DNA from: Sva-07 sp035527095
Lineage (GTDB): Bacteria > Actinomycetota > Acidimicrobiia > Acidimicrobiales > Ilumatobacteraceae
Reading direction: 5' to 3'
Length of the DNA: 15,372 nucleotides
Assembly (NCBI GenBank): GCA_035527095.1
Contig: DATLBC010000073.1
Location: 1 to 15,372 of the forward strand
Shown piece after piece: positions 6,430-12,608 of the stretch. Positions within the stretch are counted from its first letter, which is position 1. Each line of letters opens with the position of its first letter. The notes beneath the pieces were generated by a model. It saw nothing but the letters and a program-made list of their open reading frames with translations. It did no database searches and was not told the DNA's origin. A program made the translations under genes and the position numbers.

Positions 6430-6998
6430 ATCCACAGGTGTGGTGGTACCTCACACGAGCGTCCGGCATCGTCGCCTGGTTGATGCTCACCGCATCCGTG
6501 ATCTGGGGCATCGTGCTGTCGACGAAGGCCTTCCCCGAGCATCGGCGACCTGCCTGGCTGCTCGACCTGCACCGCTGGCTCGGCGGGCTCGCGGTCGCGT
6601 TCACCGCGATCCACCTCGGCGCGCTCGTCGCCGACAACTACGTCCACTTCGGCCTCGCCGACCTGCTCGTGCCCTATGCATCGTCGTGGCAACCCGGTGC
6701 CGTCGCCCTCGGTGTGGTTGCGATGTGGCTACTCGCCGCCGTCGAGTCGACCTCGCTGGCAATGAAGCGACTCCCCCGCCGGGTCTGGCGCTGGATTCAC
6801 CTCTCGAGTTACGCGGTCTTCCTGCTCGTCAGTCTCCATGCAGCGTTCGCCGGCACCGACACCGCGCACTGGCTGTACCAGGGCACTGCGGTCGCCTCGA
6901 TCATCGCCGTCGCCTGGGCCGCCCTGTACCGCTTGACTCACCGTCGCAGGCCCCGACCGGCCCCGGCGGCACGTCCCCGCGCCCAAGCGCAGCTCTGA
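6426..6998 (+). CDS. Ferric-reductase-like transmembrane haem protein
   Basis: Integral membrane electron carrier, 190 aa, of the ferric reductase/YedZ-like transmembrane family. It has about five hydrophobic segments starting with YLTRASGIVAWLMLTASVIWG. Four membrane-associated histidines (His49 in DLHRWLGG, His63 in TAIHLGAL, His125 in WIHLSSYA, His138 in SLHAAFAG) are placed as two pairs, consistent with two b-haems; these ligands are inferred from position. It lacks the FAD/NAD(P)H-binding module of full ferric reductases, so it must receive or deliver electrons through a partner. The basic Pro/Arg tail is cytoplasmic by the positive-inside rule. GTG 6426 overlaps the apbE stop in GTGA. 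Together with ApbE it suggests flavin-linked transmembrane electron transfer; the exact acceptor is unknown. Confidence 0.88.
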   Translation: MNPQVWWYLTRASGIVAWLMLTASVIWGIVLSTKAFPEHRRPAWLLDLHRWLGGLAVAFTAIHLGALVADNYVHFGLADLLVPYASSWQPGAVALGVVAMWLLAAVESTSLAMKRLPRRVWRWIHLSSYAVFLLVSLHAAFAGTDTAHWLYQGTAVASIIAVAWAALYRLTHRRRPRPAPAARPRAQAQL

Positions 6999-7039
6999 CA
7001 ACAGCAGACCGATCGAAATCGACAGGCTGTTCGGCCTTC

Positions 7040-7057
7040 CCGCTCACCGGTGAGCGG
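7040..7057. terminator. Perfect 18-bp palindrome between convergent genes, likely bidirectional terminator
   Basis: CCGCTCACCGGTGAGCGG is its own reverse complement and can form a 7-bp stem with a CCGG loop on either strand. It lies between the stop at 6998 (plus) and the stop at 7105 (minus), where a shared terminator is expected. No T-run follows, as is common in GC-rich actinomycetes. A protein-binding site is the alternative. Confidence 0.55.
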
Positions 7058-7104
7058 AGCAACCACATCCGGCCAGTTCGCTCATCACACGCGTCACCGG
7101 GTGG

Positions 7105-7779
7105 TCAGACGAGCGTGAAGGTGACGCCACCGATCTCGGTGCGTTCACCGACTCGCGACCGATCACCAGCAACGAGCGAGACCTCGTCGAGGCCATCGCC
7201 ACGCGGCCCGGCCGATACGAACGTCACGTCCTGATCGAGTCCGAGCTCCTCCCACCGGGCGTGCATTGCTTCGGGATCGATCGCCGACACCACCGCACCG
7301 GCGATCCCGGTCACCGCAGCCTGTGCCAGCAATTCGTCAGACCGGGACCGCCAATCGGGACCACCCCACCGCCAGCTCCCTTTCGGAACAGGCTCGTCGA
7401 TCGACACCAACGTGCCGCCCACGTCGGCCGGATGGAGATGACGGCCCCGGATGTCGGGCAGATCCCCGGCCCACACCACTCGGGCACCACGCTCCGACAG
7501 GTGCTCGACGCGCTCATCCAGGTCGTCGACTTCGAAGATCGCCATGTAGCCGCCGGCGCCAGAGCGCTTGTCGAGCAGCCGCTGCACCGTGGTGCCGTCT
7601 CGAATCGGCGACAGCACCTCGATGAACTGATCGCCGACCAACAGGAGTGCGTTGCGCAGCCCGAACTCGGCAACACCGGGATCGTGAAAGCAGACGTGCA
7701 ACCCGAACGTGGCGCACAACTCCTCGACAACGGGATCGAGATCCGGAGCGATCATCGCCACCTGCCGCAGGCGGATCAC
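7105..7779 (-). CDS. VOC (glyoxalase/dioxygenase fold) family protein
   Basis: A 224-aa protein with two vicinal-oxygen-chelate modules, one N-terminal (about residues 1-128: IRLRQVAMIAPDL, then FIEVLSPI and a GGTLVSIDEP strand) and a weaker C-terminal one (about 155-224). The usual first metal ligand His is not present at residues 5-9 (RQVAM), and the final Glu position reads Asp, so metal binding and catalysis are uncertain; it may be a binding protein or a variant enzyme. GTG at 7779 is the first possible start after an in-frame stop and has a strong ribosome-binding site, GAGAGGTG, at 7783-7790. That site and the GTGA overlap show it once followed a translated upstream gene, of which only a remnant is left (next entry). 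Confidence 0.85.
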   Translation of the reverse strand: MIRLRQVAMIAPDLDPVVEELCATFGLHVCFHDPGVAEFGLRNALLLVGDQFIEVLSPIRDGTTVQRLLDKRSGAGGYMAIFEVDDLDERVEHLSERGARVVWAGDLPDIRGRHLHPADVGGTLVSIDEPVPKGSWRWGGPDWRSRSDELLAQAAVTGIAGAVVSAIDPEAMHARWEELGLDQDVTFVSAGPRGDGLDEVSLVAGDRSRVGERTEIGGVTFTLV

Positions 7780-7985
7780 GATTCACCTCTCAGGAATTCG
7801 ATGATGCTGGGGAACGTCGTGTGGTGCTGAACCATGAAGATGTGGCCTCCTTCGAACACCTGCAGTCTCGCGCCCGGGAGGCGCACCGCGAAGAGCCGAG
7901 GTTCTCCGTCGGCGCAATGCCGTCGCCGCGACCAGCGCACGGCCACCACCCCCGAGCTGGTGTCGAAGTCGATGTCGATCCCGTC
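7776..7985 (-). pseudogene. 3' remnant of an alpha/beta-hydrolase gene
   Basis: Minus-strand reading ends in LPGARLQVFEGGHIFMVQ, followed by FPSIIEFL, the catalytic-His strand and last helix of an alpha/beta hydrolase (His in EGGH). Just upstream, the Asp-loop-like GRGDGIAPTENL is in a different frame (about 7898-7933), implying a frameshift or two compensating ones. No nucleophile (GxSxG) region or N-terminal half remains: farther upstream the DNA becomes the start of the plus-strand VOC gene at 8049. The stop TGA overlaps the GTG of the downstream VOC gene, so it was probably an intact partner in that operon. A short functional ORF of about 95 aa from an ATG near 8063 cannot be excluded but would overlap the plus-strand gene start. 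Confidence 0.5.
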
Positions 7986-8036
7986 GGACGCAGCGAAGGG
8001 GGCATCCCCGTCTCTCGCCGCAACGGCACCCGGATC

Positions 8037-8042
8037 TACGCT
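8037..8042 (+). promoter_or_regulatory. Candidate -10 box for a leaderless VOC-operon transcript
   Basis: TACGCT (TANNNT) ends 6 nt before the ATG at 8049, and no ribosome-binding site is present. The -35 region is not recognisable. Confidence 0.3.
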
Positions 8043-8048
8043 CCGCCC

Positions 8049-8585
8049 ATGCCCCTGCATCATGTCGCTTACGCCACCCGGGACGTCGACGCCACAACTC
8101 ACTTCTACGAAGACCTGATGGGGTTCCCCTTGGTCCACACCGAGGTCCAAGCGATGGGCAAGAGCTGGTTGCGACACGTGTTCTACGACATCGGCCCGAA
8201 CGAGCGCGGCGAAGCGGAGTGCATTGCCTTCTTCCAGTTCCACGAGGTGGGTGAACGACCCGAGTGGACCACCGACGTCTCCGACGGTGTCGGGCTGCCG
8301 TTCTGGGTGAACCACTGCGCCTTCCGCGCCACAGCGGAACAACAGGACGCCGTCCGTCATCGGATGAGCGCCGAGGGGATCGAACCGGCGATGGAGCAGG
8401 ACCACGGCTGGTGCCATTCGCTGTACTACCTCGACCCCAACGGCATCATGGTCGAGCTGTGCCGCGACACGCCCGGCTTCGAGCCCAATCCGGCAGAGGC
8501 ACACCGGCTCCTGAGCGTCGACCCGCTGGTGGAGACATCCCGCGAGGCCTCGACACCCGGCCGCCCAGCGGCGTCGGAGGCCTGA
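8049..8585 (+). CDS. VOC-family dioxygenase/glyoxalase-like protein
   Basis: Single-module metalloprotein of the vicinal oxygen chelate superfamily, 178 aa. Seen: N-terminal LHHVAYATRDVDATTHFYEDLMGF, with likely metal ligands His5 (or His4), His89 in VNHCAF and Glu136 in DPNGIMVELC, the canonical H/H/E set of Fe(II)-extradiol dioxygenases and glyoxalases. The tail beyond residue about 145 is disordered-looking. ATG 8049 is chosen because the family begins right at LHHVA; the frame is open farther upstream, but that stretch is antisense to the hydrolase remnant. Only one base separates its stop from the next gene, so the two are co-transcribed. Substrate unknown; the context suggests small organic or aromatic compounds. 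Confidence 0.88.
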   Translation: MPLHHVAYATRDVDATTHFYEDLMGFPLVHTEVQAMGKSWLRHVFYDIGPNERGEAECIAFFQFHEVGERPEWTTDVSDGVGLPFWVNHCAFRATAEQQDAVRHRMSAEGIEPAMEQDHGWCHSLYYLDPNGIMVELCRDTPGFEPNPAEAHRLLSVDPLVETSREASTPGRPAASEA

Positions 8586-8586
8586 C

Positions 8587-9237
8587 ATGCCACGCCTTGG
8601 GCAGGTCGCCAAGGACGACGCCCATCCCCTCGGCCAGGCGGTGTACTCGATGATCTTCGGCGACCGTGATCCGGTCGCCGAGCCCGGCACGGCGTCGGGC
8701 ACGCCCGGCAACTGGTGGACCGTGTTCGCACTGGTACCCGATGCGTTCGACCACACCACCGCCGGCTTCCAGTTCTACCGCGACCCCGGACGCCACATCA
8801 GTGCCCGGCTCCGCGAGCTCGGCCAGACCCGAGCCGGGTTCGCCGTCGGCAGCCGGTTCGTCTTCAGCCAGCACTGCAAGGCGATGCGCGACGTGGGCTT
8901 CACCGACGCACAGGTCGCCGCACTCCCTGCGTGGTCGGTCGCCAGCTGCTGGAGCCCGGTCGAGCGGGCGGTGCTCGCGTACACCGACTGTCTCGTGCTG
9001 CAGTCTGGTCGGGTGCCCGACGCGCTGTTCGCCGAGTTGCAGCAGCACCTCTCCGACGAGGAGATCCTCGAGTTCACTTACATCACCTGCACCTACGCCA
9101 TGCACGCGACGATGAGCAGAGCGCTGCGATTGGAGTACGACGATGTCGACGACCCGGTGGTCGAGGTGGCGGACCCGTCTGGTCAGTTCTCCGGTCTTGA
9201 CGTGATGGCCGCCGTCGATGACGTCGACGGCGGCTGA
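8587..9237 (+). CDS. Carboxymuconolactone decarboxylase (CMD/AhpD-like) family protein
   Basis: All-helical 216-aa protein. Residues about 55-185 fit a CMD/AhpD fold: RDPGRHISARLRELGQTRAGFAVGSRFVF SQHCKAMRDVGFTD (read as two segments), then SPVERAVLAYTDCL and LSDEEILEFTYITCTYAMHATM, the usual second repeat of the family. His96-Cys97 in SQHCK occupy the active-site region, but there is no CxxC pair as in AhpD, so peroxidase activity is doubtful. Members act as gamma-carboxymuconolactone decarboxylases or peroxidase-like enzymes; many are uncharacterised. It follows the VOC gene by one base and precedes the kinase gene by 9 bp, a likely three-gene operon. Pairing with a VOC protein hints at ring-compound degradation, but this is inference. 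Confidence 0.82.
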   Translation: MPRLGQVAKDDAHPLGQAVYSMIFGDRDPVAEPGTASGTPGNWWTVFALVPDAFDHTTAGFQFYRDPGRHISARLRELGQTRAGFAVGSRFVFSQHCKAMRDVGFTDAQVAALPAWSVASCWSPVERAVLAYTDCLVLQSGRVPDALFAELQQHLSDEEILEFTYITCTYAMHATMSRALRLEYDDVDDPVVEVADPSGQFSGLDVMAAVDDVDGG

Positions 9238-9246
9238 ACCGGCCTG

Positions 9247-10086
9247 ATGCTCGCTTGCCTCGGCGACCTCGTGGAGGACGTCATCGTTCGTCTCGACGGC
9301 CCCGTCAACGTCGCCTCGGACACCCATGCCCACATCTCGCGACGGCGCGGCGGCAGTGCCGCGAACGTCGCCGCCATGGCGGCGACGCTCGGACACCCCA
9401 CTCGCTTCCTCGGCCAGGTGGGCTCGGATGCGATCGGTTCGGCACTGCTCGCCGAACTCGACGACGAGGGTGTCGATGTCTCGATGGCGAGGCGCAGCGG
9501 CTCCACGGGCACGATCGTGGCGCTCGTCGATCATCTCGGTGAGCGCTCGATGCTGACCGATCGACGCGCCTGCCTCGATCTCGACGACCCGGACCCGGGC
9601 TGGCTCGATCGGGTCGCGGTGTTGCACGTGCCGTTCTATTCGCTGGCGAGCGGGAGAATCGCCGGGACAGCGGCGACGGTGATCGCTTGGGCGAGCCAGC
9701 GCGGCATTGCCGTCGCGGTCGACCTGTCGTCGACCTCGATCATGAACGAGGTGGGCATCGCCGAGGTGGGCAGGCGGCTCGAGAGAAACCCGCCAACCAT
9801 CGTGCTGGCGAACGCCGACGAGGCCGCAGCGATCGGCATCGATGGCCCCGTTGCCGGTGCGCTGACGGTGATCAAGCGTGGGCCTCGGCCAGCGGTGATC
9901 CGCTGCCCTGACGGCACCGAGTTCGAGGTCGATGCGATCGCCATGCCGGGCGTCAACGACACCACGGGCGCCGGCGATGCGTTCGCGGCGGGATTTCTCA
10001 CCTCGCCCGGCTGGGCCGACGACCCCCGAGCAGCCTGCGAGTCAGGTCACCGCGCTGCGGCAGGCCTGCTGCGCAGTCGCTGCTGA
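9247..10086 (+). CDS. PfkB-family (ribokinase-like) sugar kinase
   Basis: ATP-dependent kinase of the ribokinase superfamily, 279 aa, slightly short for the family (about 300). Seen: start strand LACLGDLVEDVIV, substrate-binding RRRGGSAANVAAMAATLG (PfkB signature 1, GGSAAN at 35-40), NADEAAAIG, and signature 2 NDTTGAGDAFAAGFL with catalytic Asp244 in GAGD. The substrate cannot be named; sugar, nucleoside or 2-keto-3-deoxygluconate kinases all share these motifs. It lies 9 bp after the CMD-family gene in the same direction. Its stop is 5 bp from the stop of the convergent LppX-like gene, leaving no room for a separate terminator. Confidence 0.9.
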   Translation: MLACLGDLVEDVIVRLDGPVNVASDTHAHISRRRGGSAANVAAMAATLGHPTRFLGQVGSDAIGSALLAELDDEGVDVSMARRSGSTGTIVALVDHLGERSMLTDRRACLDLDDPDPGWLDRVAVLHVPFYSLASGRIAGTAATVIAWASQRGIAVAVDLSSTSIMNEVGIAEVGRRLERNPPTIVLANADEAAAIGIDGPVAGALTVIKRGPRPAVIRCPDGTEFEVDAIAMPGVNDTTGAGDAFAAGFLTSPGWADDPRAACESGHRAAAGLLRSRC

Positions 10087-10091
10087 GCCGA

Positions 10092-11039
10092 TCAGAATCC
10101 GAGCAGGCCGGTGAGGTCGAACACGTCGCCGTCGGCCGGCAACTCCACGCCGAGCGATTCACTGCTCGTGGTCATGTCGAGCTGCATCCCGACCGTCTGG
10201 CCGGCGATCTCGGTGCCGAACGACACCCGGCGCAACTGGTTGTCAGCGGTGACCCACACGTCGTAGGTCACGGTGTCCGGGAGATCGATGTCGGCGAGTG
10301 CCGGGTCGAGGTCGGCCTGCGGGACAGCCGCGAGCGCTGCGGCGATGTCGACGCTGACCTCGTAGTGTTTGACCTCGACGCCGTCGATGGTGTCGATGCC
10401 GACCTCGGTGGCGTTGTCGGTGTCGAGGAGCGAGCGGGCGATGTCGGTGGGGTCGATGGCGAACTCGTCCTGGAGATCGTCGAGGGCTTGGCCGCTCTGC
10501 TCGGCGAGGGCACCGAGGTCGATCGAGACCCAACCGGCGCTGTCGGGAAGGAACCCTCCGAGTGCAGACGCATCGAGGTAGATCACGCCGGCCGAGCCGT
10601 CGACGAGCACCGTCATGTCGCCACCGCCGAACGGCATCGGCGTGTCGCCGAGCCCGAGCAGCGAGGAGACGTCGGTGGTGACCATCACCAGTTGCGAATC
10701 GTTGTCGACGGCGCCGGACACCGTGATCTCGCCGAGATCAGAAGCCGACACGGTGAGGTCGAACTCGACGGTGGACGCGGTGATCGTGCTTTCGGCGGCC
10801 GCGATCAGCGAGTAGGGCTCGGCGATGTCGGCACCGTCCCCCGATCCGCCGCCGGCGAGCGCCACGAATGCCGCGACGCCGAGTGCCGCCACGGCAACGA
10901 CCGCGGCGACGAGCGCGAACGGCCGGCGACGTCCGCCCGAAGCCGTCTCGGCAACTGGAACGAGGTCGGCGTCGGCAAGCGAGGACGCAGACGAGTCGGT
11001 CACCGGAGGACCGCTCGGAGGGGCGAACGTCGAGGTCAT
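10092..11039 (-). CDS. Membrane-anchored LppX/LolA-like protein
   Basis: Probable cell-envelope protein of 315 aa. Residues 1-39 are a Pro/Ser-rich cytoplasmic tail, 40-62 a membrane anchor (ALVAAVVAVAALGVAAFVALA), then a long exported domain. That domain (about 74-315) has the alternating beta-strand pattern and phrases (SLIAAAESTITASTVEFDLTV, GWVSIDLGAL, VEVKHYEVSVD, VTYDVWVTADNQLRRVSF) of the half-barrel LppX/LprAFG and LolA-like proteins, which carry lipids. There is no lipobox cysteine, so anchoring would be by the helix. Very acidic, as in exported actinobacterial domains. The ATG at 11039 is preceded by TACCCT 6 nt upstream, giving a leaderless start. Divergent from the monooxygenase. 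The assignment rests on fold-like patterns and is moderate; a DUF of unknown function is possible. Confidence 0.7.
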   Translation of the reverse strand: MTSTFAPPSGPPVTDSSASSLADADLVPVAETASGGRRRPFALVAAVVAVAALGVAAFVALAGGGSGDGADIAEPYSLIAAAESTITASTVEFDLTVSASDLGEITVSGAVDNDSQLVMVTTDVSSLLGLGDTPMPFGGGDMTVLVDGSAGVIYLDASALGGFLPDSAGWVSIDLGALAEQSGQALDDLQDEFAIDPTDIARSLLDTDNATEVGIDTIDGVEVKHYEVSVDIAAALAAVPQADLDPALADIDLPDTVTYDVWVTADNQLRRVSFGTEIAGQTVGMQLDMTTSSESLGVELPADGDVFDLTGLLGF

Positions 11040-11045
11040 GAGCCA

Positions 11046-11051
11046 AGGGTA
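11046..11051 (-). promoter_or_regulatory. Candidate -10 box for the LppX-like gene (leaderless)
   Basis: Minus-strand TACCCT (TANNNT) ends 6 nt before the ATG at 11039, with no ribosome-binding site between them. Confidence 0.35.
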
Positions 11052-11054
11052 CGG

Positions 11055-11075
11055 CGTGACGGGCGCCCGGTCACG
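11055..11075. promoter_or_regulatory. Inverted repeat in the divergent promoter region
   Basis: CGTGAC (11055-11060) and GTCACG (11070-11075) flank GGGCGCCCG, in the 90-bp region between the divergent LppX-like and monooxygenase genes. It sits just upstream of the minus-strand -10 and could be an operator for either gene. No regulator is encoded next to it. Confidence 0.35.
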
Positions 11076-11117
11076 TCACGGTCCCGTCAAGAGTTCGTGC
11101 AGGTTGCGGGCCAGAAG

Positions 11118-11123
11118 TACGGT
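11118..11123 (+). promoter_or_regulatory. Candidate -10 box for the monooxygenase gene (leaderless)
   Basis: TACGGT ends 6 nt before the ATG at 11130. A weak -35 (TTCGTG, 11094-11099) lies 18 bp upstream of it. The surrounding 12-base block is the same as before the gene at 4328. Confidence 0.4.
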
Positions 11124-11129
11124 CGATCC

Positions 11130-12608
11130 ATGAACGTTCCGCACGTCGACGTCCTCGTGATCGGCGCCGGGATCTCTGGCATCGGAGCCGCCTACCACCT
11201 GCAGGTCGAGTCACCGAACCGCACCTACCTGATTCTCGAGGGCCGTCCCGACATCGGCGGCACCTGGGACCTCTTCCGCTATCCCGGCATCCGCTCAGAC
11301 AGTGACATGCACACGCTCGGCTTCGAGTTCAAGCCGTGGACCGGCGAGAAGGCGATCGCCGACGGCCCCTCGATCATGACGTATCTGCGCGAGACAGTCG
11401 CCGAGTACGGCATCGACCGCCACATCCGTTTCGGGCAGCTCGTACGCATGGCCGAGTGGTCGAGCGAGACCGCCACGTGGACCGTCGAGGCCGATCTGAC
11501 CGATGGTGGGACTGCGACCTATACGTGCAAGTTCTTGTCGATGTGCTCGGGCTACTACTCCTACAAGGCGGGCTACACGCCGGACTTCGTTGGTCGCTGT
11601 CGGTTCGAGGGTGAGATCGTGCATCCGCAGGAGTGGCCGGAGGACCTCGACTACGCCGGCAAGCGGGTCGTCGTGATCGGGTCGGGTGCGACTGCGATGA
11701 CGCTCGTACCGGCGATCGCGCGAACGGCCGGTCACGTCACGATGCTGCAGCGCTCGCCGACCTATGTGGTCGCCCGGCCGGACGTCGATGCGATCGCCAA
11801 CGGATTGCGCAAGGTGCTGCCCGACAGCGTCGCGTACCGGGTCACGCGAACCAAGAACACCCTCCTGCAGCACGCGGTGTACAAGCGGATGCGCAAGAAC
11901 CCCGAGCAGGCGAAGGACTTCATCGTCAAGAAGGTCGGCGAGGCGCTCGGCCCCGACTACGACGTGAGCACCCACTTCACGCCGACCTACGACCCGTGGG
12001 ACCAGCGTCTGTGCGTGGTGCCGAACGGCGACCTGTTCGAGGCGATCAACGACGGTTCTGCATCGGTGGTCACCGACCACATCGACAGCTTCACCGAGAC
12101 CGGCATCCAACTCGAGTCCGGCGAGCATCTCGACGCCGACATCATCGTCACGGCCACAGGGCTCAACATGGTGACGCTCGGCGAGGTCGAGTTCGTGGTC
12201 GACGGTGAGCCGGTCGATTTCGCCCAGACGGTCGCCTACAAGGGGTTCGCGTACTCCGACGTACCGAACCTCGCGTCGACGTTCGGGTACGTCAACGCGT
12301 CGTGGACGCTGCGCGCCGACCTCATCGCGCGATACGTGTCCCGCCTGCTGAACCACATGGACGAGACCGGCACCCAGGTCTGCACGCCGCGCCTACGAGC
12401 GTCCGACGCCTCGATGCAGCTGCGGCCGCTGCTCGACGACCTGACGTCGGGCTACATGCGCCGAGCGGCAGACCGCTACCCGAAGCAGGGCGACCGCGAG
12501 CCGTGGATCAATCCGCAGGACTACGCCAAGGACAAGAAGATGTTCCGCAAGGCGCCCGTCGACGACGGCGTCATGCACTTCACCACTGTTGTCATCACCA
12601 GTCCGTAG
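11130..12608 (+). CDS. EthA-like flavin-containing Baeyer-Villiger monooxygenase
   Basis: FAD- and NADPH-dependent monooxygenase that inserts oxygen next to ketones or oxidises sulfur, 492 aa, close to mycobacterial EthA (489 aa). Seen: FAD-binding GAGISG (12-17) and the GGTWDLFRYPGIRSDSDM block (43-60), the Baeyer-Villiger fingerprint F-x-G-x3-H-x3-W-P (residues 159-170, FEGEIVHPQEWP), NADPH-binding GSGATA (184-189), and ATGLN (second Rossmann closure). Similarity to EthA runs end to end by eye (for example VTMLQRSPTYVV, THFTPTYDPWDQRLC, GYVNASWTLRADL, PKQGDREPW). The frame is open well upstream, but that part is antisense to the LppX-like gene; ATG 11130 matches the EthA N-terminus and has a -10 box 6 nt before it. 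Unlike ethA, it has no adjacent tetR (ethR). Its 3' end overlaps the convergent SDR gene by 14 bp. Substrate unknown. Confidence 0.95.
   Translation: MNVPHVDVLVIGAGISGIGAAYHLQVESPNRTYLILEGRPDIGGTWDLFRYPGIRSDSDMHTLGFEFKPWTGEKAIADGPSIMTYLRETVAEYGIDRHIRFGQLVRMAEWSSETATWTVEADLTDGGTATYTCKFLSMCSGYYSYKAGYTPDFVGRCRFEGEIVHPQEWPEDLDYAGKRVVVIGSGATAMTLVPAIARTAGHVTMLQRSPTYVVARPDVDAIANGLRKVLPDSVAYRVTRTKNTLLQHAVYKRMRKNPEQAKDFIVKKVGEALGPDYDVSTHFTPTYDPWDQRLCVVPNGDLFEAINDGSASVVTDHIDSFTETGIQLESGEHLDADIIVTATGLNMVTLGEVEFVVDGEPVDFAQTVAYKGFAYSDVPNLASTFGYVNASWTLRADLIARYVSRLLNHMDETGTQVCTPRLRASDASMQLRPLLDDLTSGYMRRAADRYPKQGDREPWINPQDYAKDKKMFRKAPVDDGVMHFTTVVITSP

Noticed and set aside
8446..9627. 393-codon minus-strand open frame opposite the VOC, CMD and PfkB genes
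   Set aside because: His/Arg/Glu-rich antisense frame without domains; the three plus-strand genes have clear family motifs and tight operon spacing.
10365..11129. 255-codon N-terminal extension of the monooxygenase
   Set aside because: Antisense to the LppX-like gene; the EthA-like N-terminus and the promoter both fit ATG 11130.
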